64,000 nucleotides of DNA. Origin: Schistosoma mansoni. Its lineage: Eukaryota > Platyhelminthes > Trematoda > Strigeidida > Schistosomatidae. The translations under genes and the position numbers were made by a program. Below are positions 38,019-51,224 of the stretch, piece by piece. How positions within the stretch are numbered: the first letter of the stretch is position 1; each line of letters opens with the position of its first letter. The notes beneath the pieces are model-generated. The model made no database searches. It was not told the origin of the DNA and saw nothing but the letters and a program-made list of their open reading frames with translations. The stretch lies in assembly GCF_000237925.1 (NCBI RefSeq), contig NC_031496.1, forward strand, positions 22,761,038 to 22,825,037, given 5' to 3'.

Positions 38019-38062
38019 CATTATCTTTATATATACTATTGGGACATATATTGACCAATCAG
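38019..38062 (-). promoter_or_regulatory. H3 promoter: TATA and CCAAT boxes
   Basis: On the minus strand TATATAAAG ends about 45 bases before the ATG. CCCAATAG is just upstream and an inverted CCAAT lies in GACCAATCAG (38053-38062, plus strand), the same decamer found upstream of H2A. Confidence 0.65.
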
Positions 38063-39590
38063 CACTGAGAGAATTGTGTTAATGGACCTTGTGTCATTTC
38101 TATTTGATGTCAGAGTCTTTCACTTCCCCATTGGTCCATTACTTCATAATGACCTAGACATGCATGTCTGCTTCATTCAGCCTTGATAATTATTAACCTA
38201 TCGCTTGATCACTAATATTGTGTGTTGTGATAGATTTCAGACTGGTGGTGTTCCAATCAGCGATATGAATAGCGTAGAATCTAGCATTAATTGCATAGAC
38301 CGATAACGCAGCATATATTTTGTTTTACTCACGATTGATACCCTGAGTGACAGACTGGTTGATATGTCTATGTATGCGGGATCTACGCAACTATTCAGTC
38401 ATGATGAATGCGATTTGTATATGCATGATATTAACTGTATATTCTGACCATATTGTCAAACTGGTTTTTATGTAATACTGATAAAGACAGACAGTCCCTT
38501 TTCTCATCCTAGTTGTCTCTGCTAGGTCATGCAAAACGCAATTTTATGCTTGGTATTTTAGAGATCTCATTACCATCCATTCCTTATTCACGAATTCGTT
38601 TTACATGAAGGTTTTTGTCAGAATGTATAATTAGAGATAGGACCGTTAATAACTGGTACTATTTTTGTGATGTAGTTTCCACAATAGCAATTCTTATGTG
38701 TTCCTTAACAAAATGAAGTTCATGATAACTCAGTCTGTTAAATTAAAATTGCACTTTTTGTACGTGAGTATCAAACCACATATGACGCGCAATGTATGTG
38801 GTAAGATAAAGCATTAGTCTATAAAAATCCGTTGGTATCCACTGGAATTTCCTACCCAATTTGTTTCTTTAGTATTTAATATTTATACCACCTGAATAAT
38901 AAATTTACCTGAGATCACGAAGCATAAGTAATGTCTATTGCGAAACACATGATCTATTGTTGGTGCGTAGATAAATGTTCACCCACTGTCTTACTTTTTT
39001 CATGTGCGTCGAGTTATAAATCAGATCTATCCCATCATACACGGCAAGTAAAGTATTTGTGTCCGAAACGTATAACAATTAATCATGCAAGTAACATTGA
39101 CACTTCATCCATATACCTGATCCTATCATGATATGCTACACAGCTCAGATTACATCATAGTGACTGTTGATGTGATTCCTTGGAAGGATTAATGAAAATC
39201 ATTAAGTACAATAACTGTTGAGATTAAATCGTAATTGAAAATGAACCAGGATATACAATACAGCTATTAGAAAAACCTTTTGACGAGATCGTCCAACGTT
39301 GCCCTCTTGAAAAAGTTAACTGACACAAGCAAGTGAATGTCTATCTACCACTACGATTAATGTTTAATTGTATCGACTACTAGAAAACAGACAGCCATAG
39401 ATATCGTGATCATAAAGAAAATCAATACTACATCTGTAGGTAATGGAATGTATATTGAATGTCTATCCACGATATCTAGTTAATGGCCAATCGGATTATA
39501 ATAAATTGACTGAAATTAAATAATCTATGTTTTTTCGATCAATAGCTCATGGGCCTTGACAACAATAGCACTGGTGTTTATTTTCTTTAT
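38063..39590. other. Intergenic between H3 and the third H2A; nothing recognised
   Basis: AT-rich. GGCCAATCGG at about 39485 could be a CCAAT box of the next gene. Confidence 0.4.
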
Positions 39591-39620
39591 ACTAGAGATT
39601 AACTAAATAAATATACTTAA

Positions 39621-40007
<387 letters not shown>

Positions 40008-40070
40008 GAAGACATTTGTGAGTTTATACACTCATTAACTCGTTTCACAGTAATTTAATTTTGAGCAAAC

Positions 40071-40080
40071 AATAAATAAA
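40071..40080 (+). terminator. Overlapping poly(A) signals after the third H2A
   Basis: AATAAATAAA contains two AATAAA hexamers 64 bases after the stop codon. Confidence 0.6.
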
Positions 40081-42921
40081 GTAAATGTGTAAATATAAAA
40101 AACGATAGAATTTTTAATGTAAATATTGGGTTTTCGTACTGGATATGTAGCCCCTGTAGTTAGACGAAAACAAAATGTAGGGTTTAAAATACAGCAGAAA
40201 ACGAGATATTAGTATTGGGTCCGTTTCATTAGTTATAAAACTGCCTCGATATTGTCTCTGGTTGGACGTCTCTAAAAGATGTTTGTGTTACCCGGTGTAA
40301 CTGTTCGATACATTAACATGCTTGTGAGATCAAAGCTCAACACCCATCTTTTGAAACGTCACTCAGTCGAAAGCTGATATGCAGAGGTATTTATTCAGTG
40401 GATATAAATTGTCCATATTACTGGTCGGAATTAACTGTTGTTGGACTAACGATTTGATTTAATTCAGATCAGTTGTCACTTGGTGTATTTATGAGCAGGT
40501 ATTATGTTTTGTCATGCTTCAAGTCATGAAGGATTTATTGTGGTCAAAAGGAAATATGATTTAATGTTTCATATCCTATTATAGAAAATGCTATGGAATC
40601 TTCTTCGTTTTCTCAGACTTTAGACTGCTGTTGAAGAACGTTTTTCCTTCTCTCTAAAGTTTGCGGAGTCTTTTAAGCCAACAGTTTTACAAGGAATTCT
40701 CTCCTTAGACCAATCTGGACAATATAAATGTCCTACCAGGCAAAGACATATAACATTTATTTAGTAATTTATTGACCTAACGAATTAGATTACCTGAAAT
40801 ATTTGTTTATATTTGTTGTACTCAAAGTATAATTAATGCAGTTGAATTCTGTCCATAACTGGATTCAGTGGTTTAAACTACTTTTATTATACATGAGGAG
40901 TCCACTGAAGTATTTTCAGTCAGTCGGTCTTAAGCAACTTAGTATTTATGTAATTCGATAATAGCAGCACAGGAAAGTATGATATTGAGTACAAATAAAC
41001 AACTATGTGTATGAAAACTGTGCTTATAATCAACAATCTAAAAAAGTTGTAAGGCATATGATATATTATTTATCTATGATAAATTACTTTAGCTGCACAG
41101 TGTCTTATGTCTGGTTATGGTGAAATTAGGAATTTACTGGTCATAAGTGATATTATCAAGTGAATCAGTATTAAGTTTTATCGGAATCATTAATTAGAAA
41201 CCCTTAAGTTGTAGACTAAATAAATAAATTATACATCAAGTCAACTTTGGTAGAGAAATGAAACAGTCTAGAGAAAATTAAATTTTTATAGGAATAATAA
41301 TTTCTCAAGCTCTTTTAGAATCAGGGAAGTAGGTCATTTACTTCTACATTTGAATCTAATTATACAATTTGAATTAAGTTGACAATACTTTCCAGTTTAT
41401 ATTCTAAATGAATAACCCCTTCTAATTGTTTATTAGTCTATAAACTCGGGAGTAATTAACATACTTAATATTTACTGTGTTAGCATTTGCCAGCTTATTA
41501 CGACTAACATTTGATATTATTTAATGACTTTAAACACCACAGAGAGTCTCGTTAAATATTTAAATTGAGTTTGCCTAGAGACTATTATACAAAGTAGAAA
41601 CATGTTAGAGACATACAGCAAGTTTTAGTGGCCCGAGATTTGACTACCATTCGGACGAAGGAATGTGAATATATATCTGTCTTATTTCGTATACTACACT
41701 TAGGCTAAACCCGTTCGAGCGATAGTTGTAATAAAAGCCAAATACAGATTGAGTTGGACTAGATTGTCACAGGCGTCCGTTTACTCAGACAAGCATTACT
41801 ATAGTTCAAAATAGACAATGTGTAGTATGACAAAGAGGCAGACATTGGATAAATGGTGAGTGATAGACAAAAACACAGGTCTCGTAAGGGCAGATTTACA
41901 AGGGAATGAACAAAAGACGTATATTTACTGAAAGTCACAATTCGCTACGAAAAGAATGCAGTTATTATAAAAGTAAAAATGTCCCACTTGTCTGCTGCAG
42001 GTAATAGCCCCAAAGCTGGATAAATCATGTAGCAGTACTAGACGCTACAAAATCAACATAATAATAGGAAAGTACTAATTCATATTAGCCATGAAATGTT
42101 ATTCCATGTAACTGTACCAATAGGAAGAATGCAGTTTATTACTCACTGATACTGATTACTACTGGCGTGGTTGAAGTAACGACGACAGGTAATATGAAGT
42201 TTGTTTACTTTTTTTTAATCAATTAGCTCTGAATGGACTAGCTTTTTGTTGCTTCCAAAAGGTTGGCTTTACTTCGAGATAAATCTTATTGTAGACTTCA
42301 CAAAAGCAAACATCTTGATTTCGTTTCAGTTACGAAATCAAAACCTAGTAATGATCTTATCAGATAACAAGTTGCATCAGTCATTACTACGATCACTTCA
42401 AAAAACATCACACTACATATTACTTGAAAACTGCTCAGAATATTAGTGGGAGTCTGGTTGTAAATTTTTTTCACTCCAGATTAATTCTTCTGTTTGTAAT
42501 ATCAACCAAAGCCAATAGATATGGCCGTAGATAAGACAAATTTCAAAGAAGTTCCGATTAATAATTAATCTGAGTACTTGCTTCATAGTTTTACGATAGA
42601 AGATCGAGTATTAGAAAACCTCTTGACGAATAGTGTGCTTTCTTAAGTTTTTTGTATCTGTATGTTTACAATTAAGGGAAGTGATCAGTTGTATTATATA
42701 TTAGTTTCACTCAATTTCTGTCTAATCCAAACCTAGTTCGGGTTACATTCAGTCAGTTTTCAGTCAAATTAATCATCTGAATCGGGAGCGAAATGTTTAT
42801 CCATCAATATGATTGAGCAGTGGTCGTTATGTATCAAATTTTTGATGAACATAGAAATGTAGAACATTAGATTTCAACTCATGTATTGTATATGACGAAA
42901 AGATATAAATGTTTCAACAAA
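40081..42921. other. No gene seen
   Basis: About 2.8 kb of AT-rich intergenic DNA without recognisable domains. Confidence 0.4.
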
Positions 42922-43085
42922 GATCATGAACCGATCAGACCACCACCATTGAAAACCTGGAAGCACTGGGAGGCCGTTTTGCCTTAGTACGGGACTACTA
43001 AGCAATGTGCATCCACGACTCGGCACTCGAACCCAGGACCTTTGACCGCGCAAGCGAGCGCTTAATCCCTAGACCAATCAATCCA
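42922..43085 (-). mobile_element. tRNA-like SINE with decayed hammerhead core (Sm-alpha-like), antisense
   Basis: On the minus strand: A-box-like TTGGTCTAGGG, B-box GGGTTCGAGTGCC, then GCACATTGCTTAGTAGTCCC and GGCAAAACGGCC, closing with CCAGTGCTTCCAGGTTTTC. This order matches the schistosome hammerhead SINE, but the core CUGANGA and GAAA are altered (CTTAGTA, CAAAA). Confidence 0.75.
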
Positions 43086-43724
43086 TTTATTATAATCAGG
43101 ATTGTGTTAGATGTTCTCACGCTTTGCTAAATCTATTACAAAATTTTTAATGAACTCTGACCTACTCAGAATAAAAACTGACCTTTTTCTACATATTGAT
43201 TTATTTTGTTAGTCATTTGACCTATTTCTTTGTTTACCCATTATCTTTGTCCAAATATGATTAGTTTTATAGAATGGGTGAAAAAGGGACATAGTGTGAA
43301 GAAAATAGGAAAGAAAGTAGGATATGTTCTGTGGAATAACATTGGTAAAATGTGGACTGTCGTAAAAGTATTGAAATATATTTAATTTGTTTTGTGATCA
43401 CATAGATGAATAATCCAAACTTCATACTGTTTAAATGAACCAAGCAAAAGTAATTGGATTTGTTCCATTAAGTGTAATGACGTAATAAAACGTTGTAAGA
43501 GATCAAAAAACATCTTGTACATCAACATTTATTTATTAAGAAATAAACGAGGGTAATTTATACAAAATCTCATCATTGTCAAACAAAGTAATATATCATT
43601 TAGGGTTGCAAAACAATGAAAACTGGTTTGATTCATTTTAACATTTTGTGGTAAGAACACGTAATCAAGATACATTAGAGATTCTGAACCTGGAATGTTT
43701 ACAATAAAAAAGTTCACATATAAA
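43086..43724. other. No gene seen
   Basis: AT-rich, no recognisable domain. Confidence 0.4.
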
Positions 43725-44250
43725 TGCTTCCTTACGCCTGTTACCCCTCGTCGAGGAACATAGGCCGCTCACCAGCATTCTCCATACAACCCTGTCCTGG
43801 GCATTCCTTTCCAGTTCGTTCCAGCTGTTATTCATCCTTTTCATATCTGCTTCTATTTCCCGGCGTAATGTGTTCTTTGACCTTCCTCTTTTCCGCTTCC
43901 CTTCCGGATTCCAAGTTAGGGATTGCCTTGTAATACACATTGGTGATTTCCTTAATGAATGTCCTATCCACTTCCAACGTCTTTTCCTAATTTCCTCTTC
44001 AGCTGGAAGCTGGATTGTCCTCTTCCATAAAACGCTGTTGCTGATAGTATCCGGTCAGTGAATGTTGAGTATCTTGTGTAGACAACTGTTTATAAATACT
44101 TGTACTGTATTGACGATGGTTGTAGTAGTTCTCCACGTTTCAGCTCTGTACAGTAGAACTGTCTTGACGTTCGTATTAAAGATTGTCACTTTGAAGTTAG
44201 TTGACAGTTGTTTTGAGTTCCATATGTTCTTCAATATAAATGCTACCAAA
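43725..44250 (-). mobile_element. SR2-like RTE 3' fragment, antisense
   Basis: The minus strand encodes the C-terminal region: [35 protein letters not shown] and [12 protein letters not shown] (43725-43940), and upstream LLYRAETWRTT and INSCLHKILNIH (44055-44249). 5' truncated and frameshifted; closely related to the larger copy just to its right. Confidence 0.82.
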
Positions 44251-44504
44251 TTCTATTTGAACAGTACAGAAGTAATCACTTTTATGAAGTTTTCATATAT
44301 AATACTTTCATTACTGACAGCAAACAAATTTAAATTTATTGAGTTTCTGGTGGATTTGGTTTGAAATTACAACTGTTAGACTAAATATTGAATTTAAATT
44401 AACGTTACATTCAAATGATTGTTTCGGCTCTATGATAAGTTCAAGTGTTTCCCTTTATTTTGGGCGATTAGAGGTAGAAAAATGCAAAGATTCGAAATTC
44501 TTAC

Positions 44505-45770
44505 ATACTTACACCTGTTACCCCTCGTGGAGGAGCATAGGCCATCCACCTGCATTCTACATCGAACTCTGCCCTGGGTAATCCTTTCCACTTGCTTTTC
44601 ATGTCTGCTTCCGACTCCCGATTCAATGTGCTCCTTGGTCTTCCTATTTTCCTTTTCAATTTAGGATTACAAGTTAGGGATTTCCGCCTGATGCAGTTAG
44701 GTGATTGCCACATTTTATGTCCTATCCACCTCCAACATCTTTTCTTAATTTCATCTTCAGCTGGGAGTTGGTTTGTTCTATCCTACAGTAGGTTGTTGCT
44801 CATGGTATCCGACCAACGGACATTGAGTATCTTGTGTAGACAATTGTTTATAAATACTTGTACATTTTTGATGATGGTTATGGTAGTTCTCTAAGTTTCA
44901 GCTCCGTACAGAAGAGTGGTCTCGACGTTCGTATTGAAGATTATGACTTTGATATTGGTTGACAATAGTTTTGAGTTCCATACGTTCTTAGGCTGTAGGA
45001 ATGCTGTCATTGCTTTGCCAATACTCGCTTTTGCGTCTGCATCGAACCCTCCTTGTTCATCTATGATGCTTCTTAGGTACGTGGAAAATTCCACATCTCC
45101 CAGAGTTTCTCCATCAAGTGTGATTCGGTTGGTGTTCTCCATGTTGTCTTTCATGATCTTGCTTTTTCCCTTATGTATGTTGAGGTCTATAGCTGCAGAG
45201 GCTGCTGCTACACTAGTTGTCTTCATCTTCATTTGTTCGCGTTTATGGGATAGAAAGGCCAGGTCATCTGCGAAGTCCAAATCTTCTAAGTGATTCCGAG
45301 CTGCCCGTTGTATTCTGTGTTTCCTCTCAGATATTGAGGTCTTCACAATCCAGTCAACCACCGAAAAAAGGAAGAGGAGAGTAAGCCGCCTTGTCTGAAC
45401 CCGGTCTCCACTTGAAATGCATTTGTCCGCTGCTGTTCATGCACGAATTTGCAGTGTGAACCGTCGTATGAATCCCGGATAATGTTGATGATCTCCTTAG
45501 GTACACCATAGTGTCGAAGAAGTTTCCATAATGTTCTCCTGTCCACAATATCAAACGCTTTCTAATAATCTTGGAAGTTGGTATATAGTGACAAGTTCCA
45601 TTCAATCAATTGTTCAACGATGATCCGTAGTGTCACGATTTAGTCTAAGCACGACCGATTCTTGGGGAGTCCGGCCTGTTGATCTCTAAGTTTGTCATCT
45701 ACTGAATCTTTTATCCGGTTCGACAACACTCTGTTGAAAACCGTTTAGGATACTGATATGATAATGGCGT
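44505..45770 (-). mobile_element. SR2-like RTE element, antisense, RT and C-terminal half
   Basis: Minus-strand pieces include FADDLAFLSH (RT catalytic block, about 45250), GFRQGGLLSS (about 45400) and VPKEIINIIRDSY (about 45480), plus the C-terminal TCNPKLKRKIGRPRSTLNRE. Stops and frameshifts break it. A solo LTR divides it from its 5' half. Confidence 0.82.
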
Positions 45771-45775
45771 GATGC
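45771..45775. repeat. Left 5-bp target duplication (GATGC) of the solo LTR
   Basis: GATGC recurs at 46293-46297. Confidence 0.8.
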
Positions 45776-46292
45776 TGTTATATCCTGAAGAGAATTATGA
45801 ACGGTAACTATAGAGGACTATTTAGGGACCAATATGATATGTATATTTCCTATTGTAGAATTGTTAAGTAACTAAACTATTCATATTCGTGTTCCTTTTA
45901 TTATGAGCTTTATTTTGACCCATAGACTATTATTATACGATTTACCATTCTTGAGTTATCCCTAGTCCATTAATTACTGTTCCCCACATTCACAGCCACA
46001 TTTGGCCAAATCTTGTGCAAATGTTATTTTCTATTTTATGGTACAATCTGGTCAGTTTGTTTGGTATATAAATCCAGTATGTTTGAGAATAATGATTCAT
46101 ATTGCAGAGACTGTTATTGGTGTTCTGGACTTAACTGGCTGGGCTGGGCAGAAAGCAGGACTGACAAGTATTCAAGACTGCTCATACAGCTTTTGGTATC
46201 ATCGCTCTGATCGATAAATTCAATTCTCCCTAATTGGCGGTCTTATCACTCATATATCAAACAGGACACTCACGCACTCAATCGATATAACA
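45776..46292 (+). mobile_element. Solo LTR, 517 bp
   Basis: Begins TGTTATATC and ends GATATAACA, a perfect 9-bp terminal inverted repeat with the TG...CA ends of LTRs. A TATA-like GGTATATAAATCC lies at about 46060. Flanked by a 5-bp GATGC duplication, and the SR2-like element resumes on both sides. No internal region or second LTR. The retrotransposon family is not identified. Confidence 0.85.
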
Positions 46293-46297
46293 GATGC
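46293..46297. repeat. Right 5-bp target duplication (GATGC) of the solo LTR
   Basis: Exact copy of 45771-45775. Confidence 0.8.
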
Positions 46298-48130
46298 CTA
46301 TGTAGTTCTCACATTTGTTAAGATCTTTCTTTAGTATCTTGATTCGATATCCTTCTCTCTAGTCTGTCAGTGGCACTCGTTTTTCCTTCCAAATCTTCCT
46401 GAATAGAATGTGGAGCACATTTGCAGTTGCTCCTATGTCTGACTTCAGTGCTTCAGCTGAGATATTGTTAGGTGCTACTGCTTTTCCACTCTTCTCTTGT
46501 CTGATGACCATCCTGATTTATTCGATCGTTGGTGGATTGACATCTATAGGAAGGTTTGTGAGTGCTGCTTCGATATCTGGTGGATTCAGTGGAGATAGCC
46601 TATTCAAAAATTCTTCAAATCATTCTACCCAGCTGTTCCACTTTTCTTGAATTTCAGTGGTTATCTTGCCTTCTTTATTCTTGACTGGTCTCTCAGGTTC
46701 ACTATAATTCCAGGCTAGTTTTTTCGCTATATCATATGGTAGTCTGACATCTCCTCCTCTTGCGGCTTCTTCCGCTGTCGTTGCTAGGTCTTCCACGTAA
46801 CTCTGCTTGTCGACTCTAATGTTCCTCCTTACTCTCTTATTCTTCATTTCTTGAATCCTACCCAGGGTTTCCATAGGGACGCATTATTATGACGATGCTT
46901 CTTGTGGCCAAGATCCTCTTGACACGTCGATGTTAATGCTTCTTTGATCCCTTTCTAGATGTACACCATCGTAGTTCCTTCTTCTAATAGATCCTGTAAT
47001 GAGTGGAACCGGTTGTTGAGAGTCATCTTGATTTGGTTGAGTTTGTCAGTATGTCTAAGGAATGTTGTACTGAACCTTTGTATTGCTGTTCCCTCAGTTA
47101 CCCAGTGGTTCTTAAGCTTCAGTTTCATCTTGGCCACAACCAGCCAGTGGTGATCTGAAGCCATGTCATCTCCTCTCTCGCTTCTCACCTCTTGCATGGA
47201 TATTCTGAATTTTTTATTGATACAAATATGATCTATCTGGTTCTCCATGGTGTGATCCGGTGAGACCCAAGTAGCTTTGTGTATGCTTTTGTGGGCGAAT
47301 ATTGTGCCACATATAACTAATTTTTTGAATGCAACTAGGTTTGCAAATCTCCCCCCATTCTCGTTTCTTTTTCCAGGTCCATGTTGTCCTATGATATCCT
47401 CATATCCGGTGTTGTAGATTGCGACTTTGGCGTTCAGTTCTCCCATCAGGATGGTGAGGTCCTTTCTTGGGCACTTCGCTATGATTAATTGCAGAACTGA
47501 TCTTAATCGTCGTTGTTGTTATCATCAGTGGGTGTATAACTATGGATAACATTCATTATGATCCCCTCCTTCTTTGTTTTGAAGGATGCTTTGCTGATTC
47601 TGGGTCCATGAGATTCCCATCCTATAAGTGCATTTCGTGCTTGTTTGGACAGCATCAGAGCAACTCCCTGAGTGTGAGAAGCAGTCTCTTCTTCGTGACC
47701 ATATTACAGCAGCATCTCACCTGAATCTATCGTTTTATGTCCAGATTAGGTCCAATCGGTTTCACTGATTCCAAGAATCTCCGTGTTGTATGTCCCCATT
47801 TCCGCAGCTATTTGACTGGTCCTCCCGGTCTCCCACATTGTTCAGATATTCCATGCGCCAATAATAATTATAGCCATGGTTGTTAGATGGGTCATGAGCC
47901 TCGTGATTTCTGGAGAATCTCATCTTTCACCATGAGGTGTCATAACTCTTCTGAATAGATACTCTTCAATTTTGAGGACAGAATCTAAATGGTTTGAGTT
48001 GTTTATCCTAGTTAGAGGTTTTTAGCAAGGTTATTTTCTACGGAATGACGTTACTAACCCATGCCCAACCTTCCTCCTTTACTCGGGATTGGAACCGGCA
48101 GTAATCTTAGAATGGCTACGAACGGAGTTA
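46298..48130 (-). mobile_element. SR2-like RTE element, antisense, 5' half with endonuclease
   Basis: On the minus strand, 46955-47446 is an APE-type endonuclease portion (GELNAKV, IDHICINK, SDHHWLV), and 46620-46874 is the linker before RT. 47460-47880 holds the broken endonuclease start (IIIIGAWNI). The 5' UTR runs to about 48130. The frame is disabled. Confidence 0.82.
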
Positions 48131-50785
48131 TTGTTATAAATAATGGTAAGTTTACTCCAAGCTTGAATCAAGTAATTTTGTTTGATGACAGTTACCATTG
48201 TTATGTTAAACACTGAATTTAATACATTACTATTTGTTTATACAATGGTACATAATACCCGGTAAACCCGTGTGTGACATGTAATCAATATGCTACTAAA
48301 TATTACTTTGTTTCTACATAGCGAGAAATAACTCTCGGCAACCATGTAAGTGTCTGGTTGTAAGTAATCGATAACCGGCATCCTAGCATTTATAGATTTT
48401 CTTCACTGCTTTGGGACCCAAATGAACTAACCTTAGAAAATAAAATACTTCGTATGTTTACTTACGACTATGCATAATTTAGTCTAAACAAGATCGAAAC
48501 ATCTTATGAGTACGTTTGGGCTACACTGCTTTTGTTAGTATGAATATTAGGGGACTACCTTAAAAGTCACCCTAATGAGAGTTGTTTGTTGGAAATAGAC
48601 TAAACTTTACGAATTGGTTAGGTGACAGAAGCGTGATTTAATGTCAAGGTTTTGAGTATTATCCTGTCCAGCTATTCAGCAAATGCTGATTTAATCAGGT
48701 ATCACAAATAAGTTCGGAGAGATCATGCCATTCAGTAATACGGGGACTTTCCACAAATGGTTCAAATTTGAAATTAATAAAGGGTATACAGTAGTCTATT
48801 TATTCCCAACAAATAATAAGCCGAAGAGGAATTTCAAACTGGTCACAATTTGATGGGATCATTATTAGTGAGTTGGATTCTTTTTCTTCTTGTATTGACA
48901 GAATGTAAGATCCTCTAAGAAAATAGATGGTACCAACTAGTGTTTTGACTAATTATAATAGTATTAGAGTATTTGATAGATGAAATCTCCACGATTATTA
49001 GTTTAGCTAACTAAGAATACAGAACACATATATACTAGTTGAAATATCATGCATTTCTATTCGTTGAGAAACCAACTGATTTATCAACATGGTTGTCCCT
49101 TATCTCACTTTCTAGTCACTATAAGGAGTCACATGGTTAAGAGAATTTCAGCATGTTGCCTTAAATATTTGTTGAAAATATCACACTGAATGAATACAAT
49201 CGAATCTGTTCATATTTATTGAGGTGGACAGGAAGCTTATGTAAATGTGTTAACTTGCAACGGTCCCATTTCTTAATGGTAATTATAAAGTTAGTATAGA
49301 CACATATGATTTTGAAATGTACTGTGATATTAAATTTTGTATGCTAATAGTTTCATCATTTCTGATTTCAAGAACATAAAAGATTGTCTAATTCTTAAGA
49401 CTTAAAAAAAACCCAGCAAATGCACATTTGTAGCACGACTGAAAGTGATTTCCCATTAAGAAAATAAACTACTAATTAGTAGTCTAAAAATAAACCCAAA
49501 ACACATAAGTCAAATCGATCAGTCTTTTAAGAGCTGAAATTCATTCTGAATAAATGGACTTGGAGAACAGATACTAGCCTGTTTGGAGAACCGTTGAAGT
49601 TATCTTATTTCGGAAAATTTCGTATACCTAAAAAAAGTTTTCTTCTTGACAAACAATCGATGTTAATTAGTCAACTCTGCTTCCGATATATTAGATAACT
49701 TGTAATATTCACTGATTTATTCCTACCACTGTCAAATATGATTTATCTTATGTAATAAGAATGTGATTGAGTTAAGAAATGGATTTGTGATAACAGTGAA
49801 GGTAGGATAAACTATAGTTTTTACTCAACTAATATTGGTAAGACCAATATTATATTAGTCAAGCGTAATAGTATTGTGATTTTTTTCTGTAGTAACCATA
49901 TAAAACAAGGAAAAGAAAGCATCAGAAACTATTTTTCTGAATGAGCTCCTCTCAGATAACTATCGTCAAGTCTTTTCACCTACTTTTACTTTCAAATTGA
50001 GACTATTCTATAAATCTTCGAGTAACTAACTCGAAACGAACTATTCCGTGACAATCCAATTCGAAAGACTGATCAAAATCACATCATAATTAGAACCAAC
50101 TTCTCAGCCGGTTCATTTGAGATGCAACAAATCGATTAAGATCAATGACTTAGAGATACAGATATATAAACTTCTTTAAATGCTTGTCTAACCTGCTACA
50201 TAAGAAGATTAAAAATGACTAGATTACTATAATTGGCAGACCGAATAGTGTCCACAAATCCTTGGCAGATACATCTATCCCTCTGACCATGAAATAGAAA
50301 TATGTAGGGTAAGACCTTGACTAAGTGTACAATCAGCTTCATCCAATAGCATGCCTTGTTGTCATTTTTCACCTCACCGTTTGGCTTTGAAACGACATGT
50401 AATATGTTCAGACTTGGGTAACTTATTAATACGTAGGTCACATAATGATAATTTGTCCAAAAAAGTGCAATTGTTATACTATGCATAATAATAGAGCCTA
50501 ATGGTTGAAACAGTCAGGTAGTAGCTTCAAAATTCACTCCATATATTTCAATTTTGATAAAGAGATGGTATAATTAGTCGCTAACCTCTGTACACGAACA
50601 ACAAATATAACTTAAAGTCAAGTATATGAGCGTGAACATGCTTACTTCTGAGTTACATTATTTACTAAATTAACAATGAATAACCAGTATGCCCCTATTT
50701 ATATATTTAATATTCATTCCATTTACAGAAAAAGAGGATGATCATAACAAAAAGAAAAAAACAAATTATATATTTATTTACAAAT
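48131..50785. other. No gene seen
   Basis: AT-rich intergenic DNA downstream of the FOXRED1-like gene; nothing recognised. Confidence 0.4.
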
Positions 50786-50791
50786 TTTATT
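50786..50791 (-). terminator. Poly(A) signal of the FOXRED1-like gene
   Basis: AATAAA on the minus strand, about 50 bases after the stop codon. Confidence 0.55.
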
Positions 50792-50840
50792 CATTGAATA
50801 AATTCAATAAGGTGATGAATTAACAACTACAGGGAGACGT

Positions 50841-51095
50841 TTAAAAACAATTCACTTCATTTACAGTTTCATTAAAAAATAAACGATCAAACGAAAAACG
50901 TACTAGATCTATTGTTTTATATCTTTGAAAAGTAATTAATTCAGAAATTGATTTGCCAATTGCTATAGCATGTTGTGTACCATGACCACTTGAACCATTG
51001 CAAAAATACATGTTTGTATGAAATGGATGAAAACCAGTAATTAAATTTTGATCCCATGTATTATAATCACATACAGATATCCAACCTGAAGTTAC
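50841..51095 (-). CDS. FOXRED1: FOXRED1-like terminal exon
   Basis: Acceptor TTTCAATAG, stop TAA at 50841-50843. Encodes 84 residues with the conserved GHG motif of the DAO fold. Confidence 0.88.
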   Translation of the reverse strand, partial: VTSGWISVCDYNTWDQNLITGFHPFHTNMYFCNGSSGHGTQHAIAIGKSISELITFQRYKTIDLVRFSFDRLFFNETVNEVNCF

Positions 51096-51172
51096 CTATT
51101 GAAACATTGAATGAAAGTAGACTAATGAATGAAATGATATAATTACATTAAACAGTATTTATGAAGATATGA

Positions 51173-51224
<52 letters not shown>

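Noticed and set aside
43724-44364. Plus-strand ORFs over the antisense RTE pieces
   Set aside because: Shadows of the minus-strand retrotransposon coding sequence.
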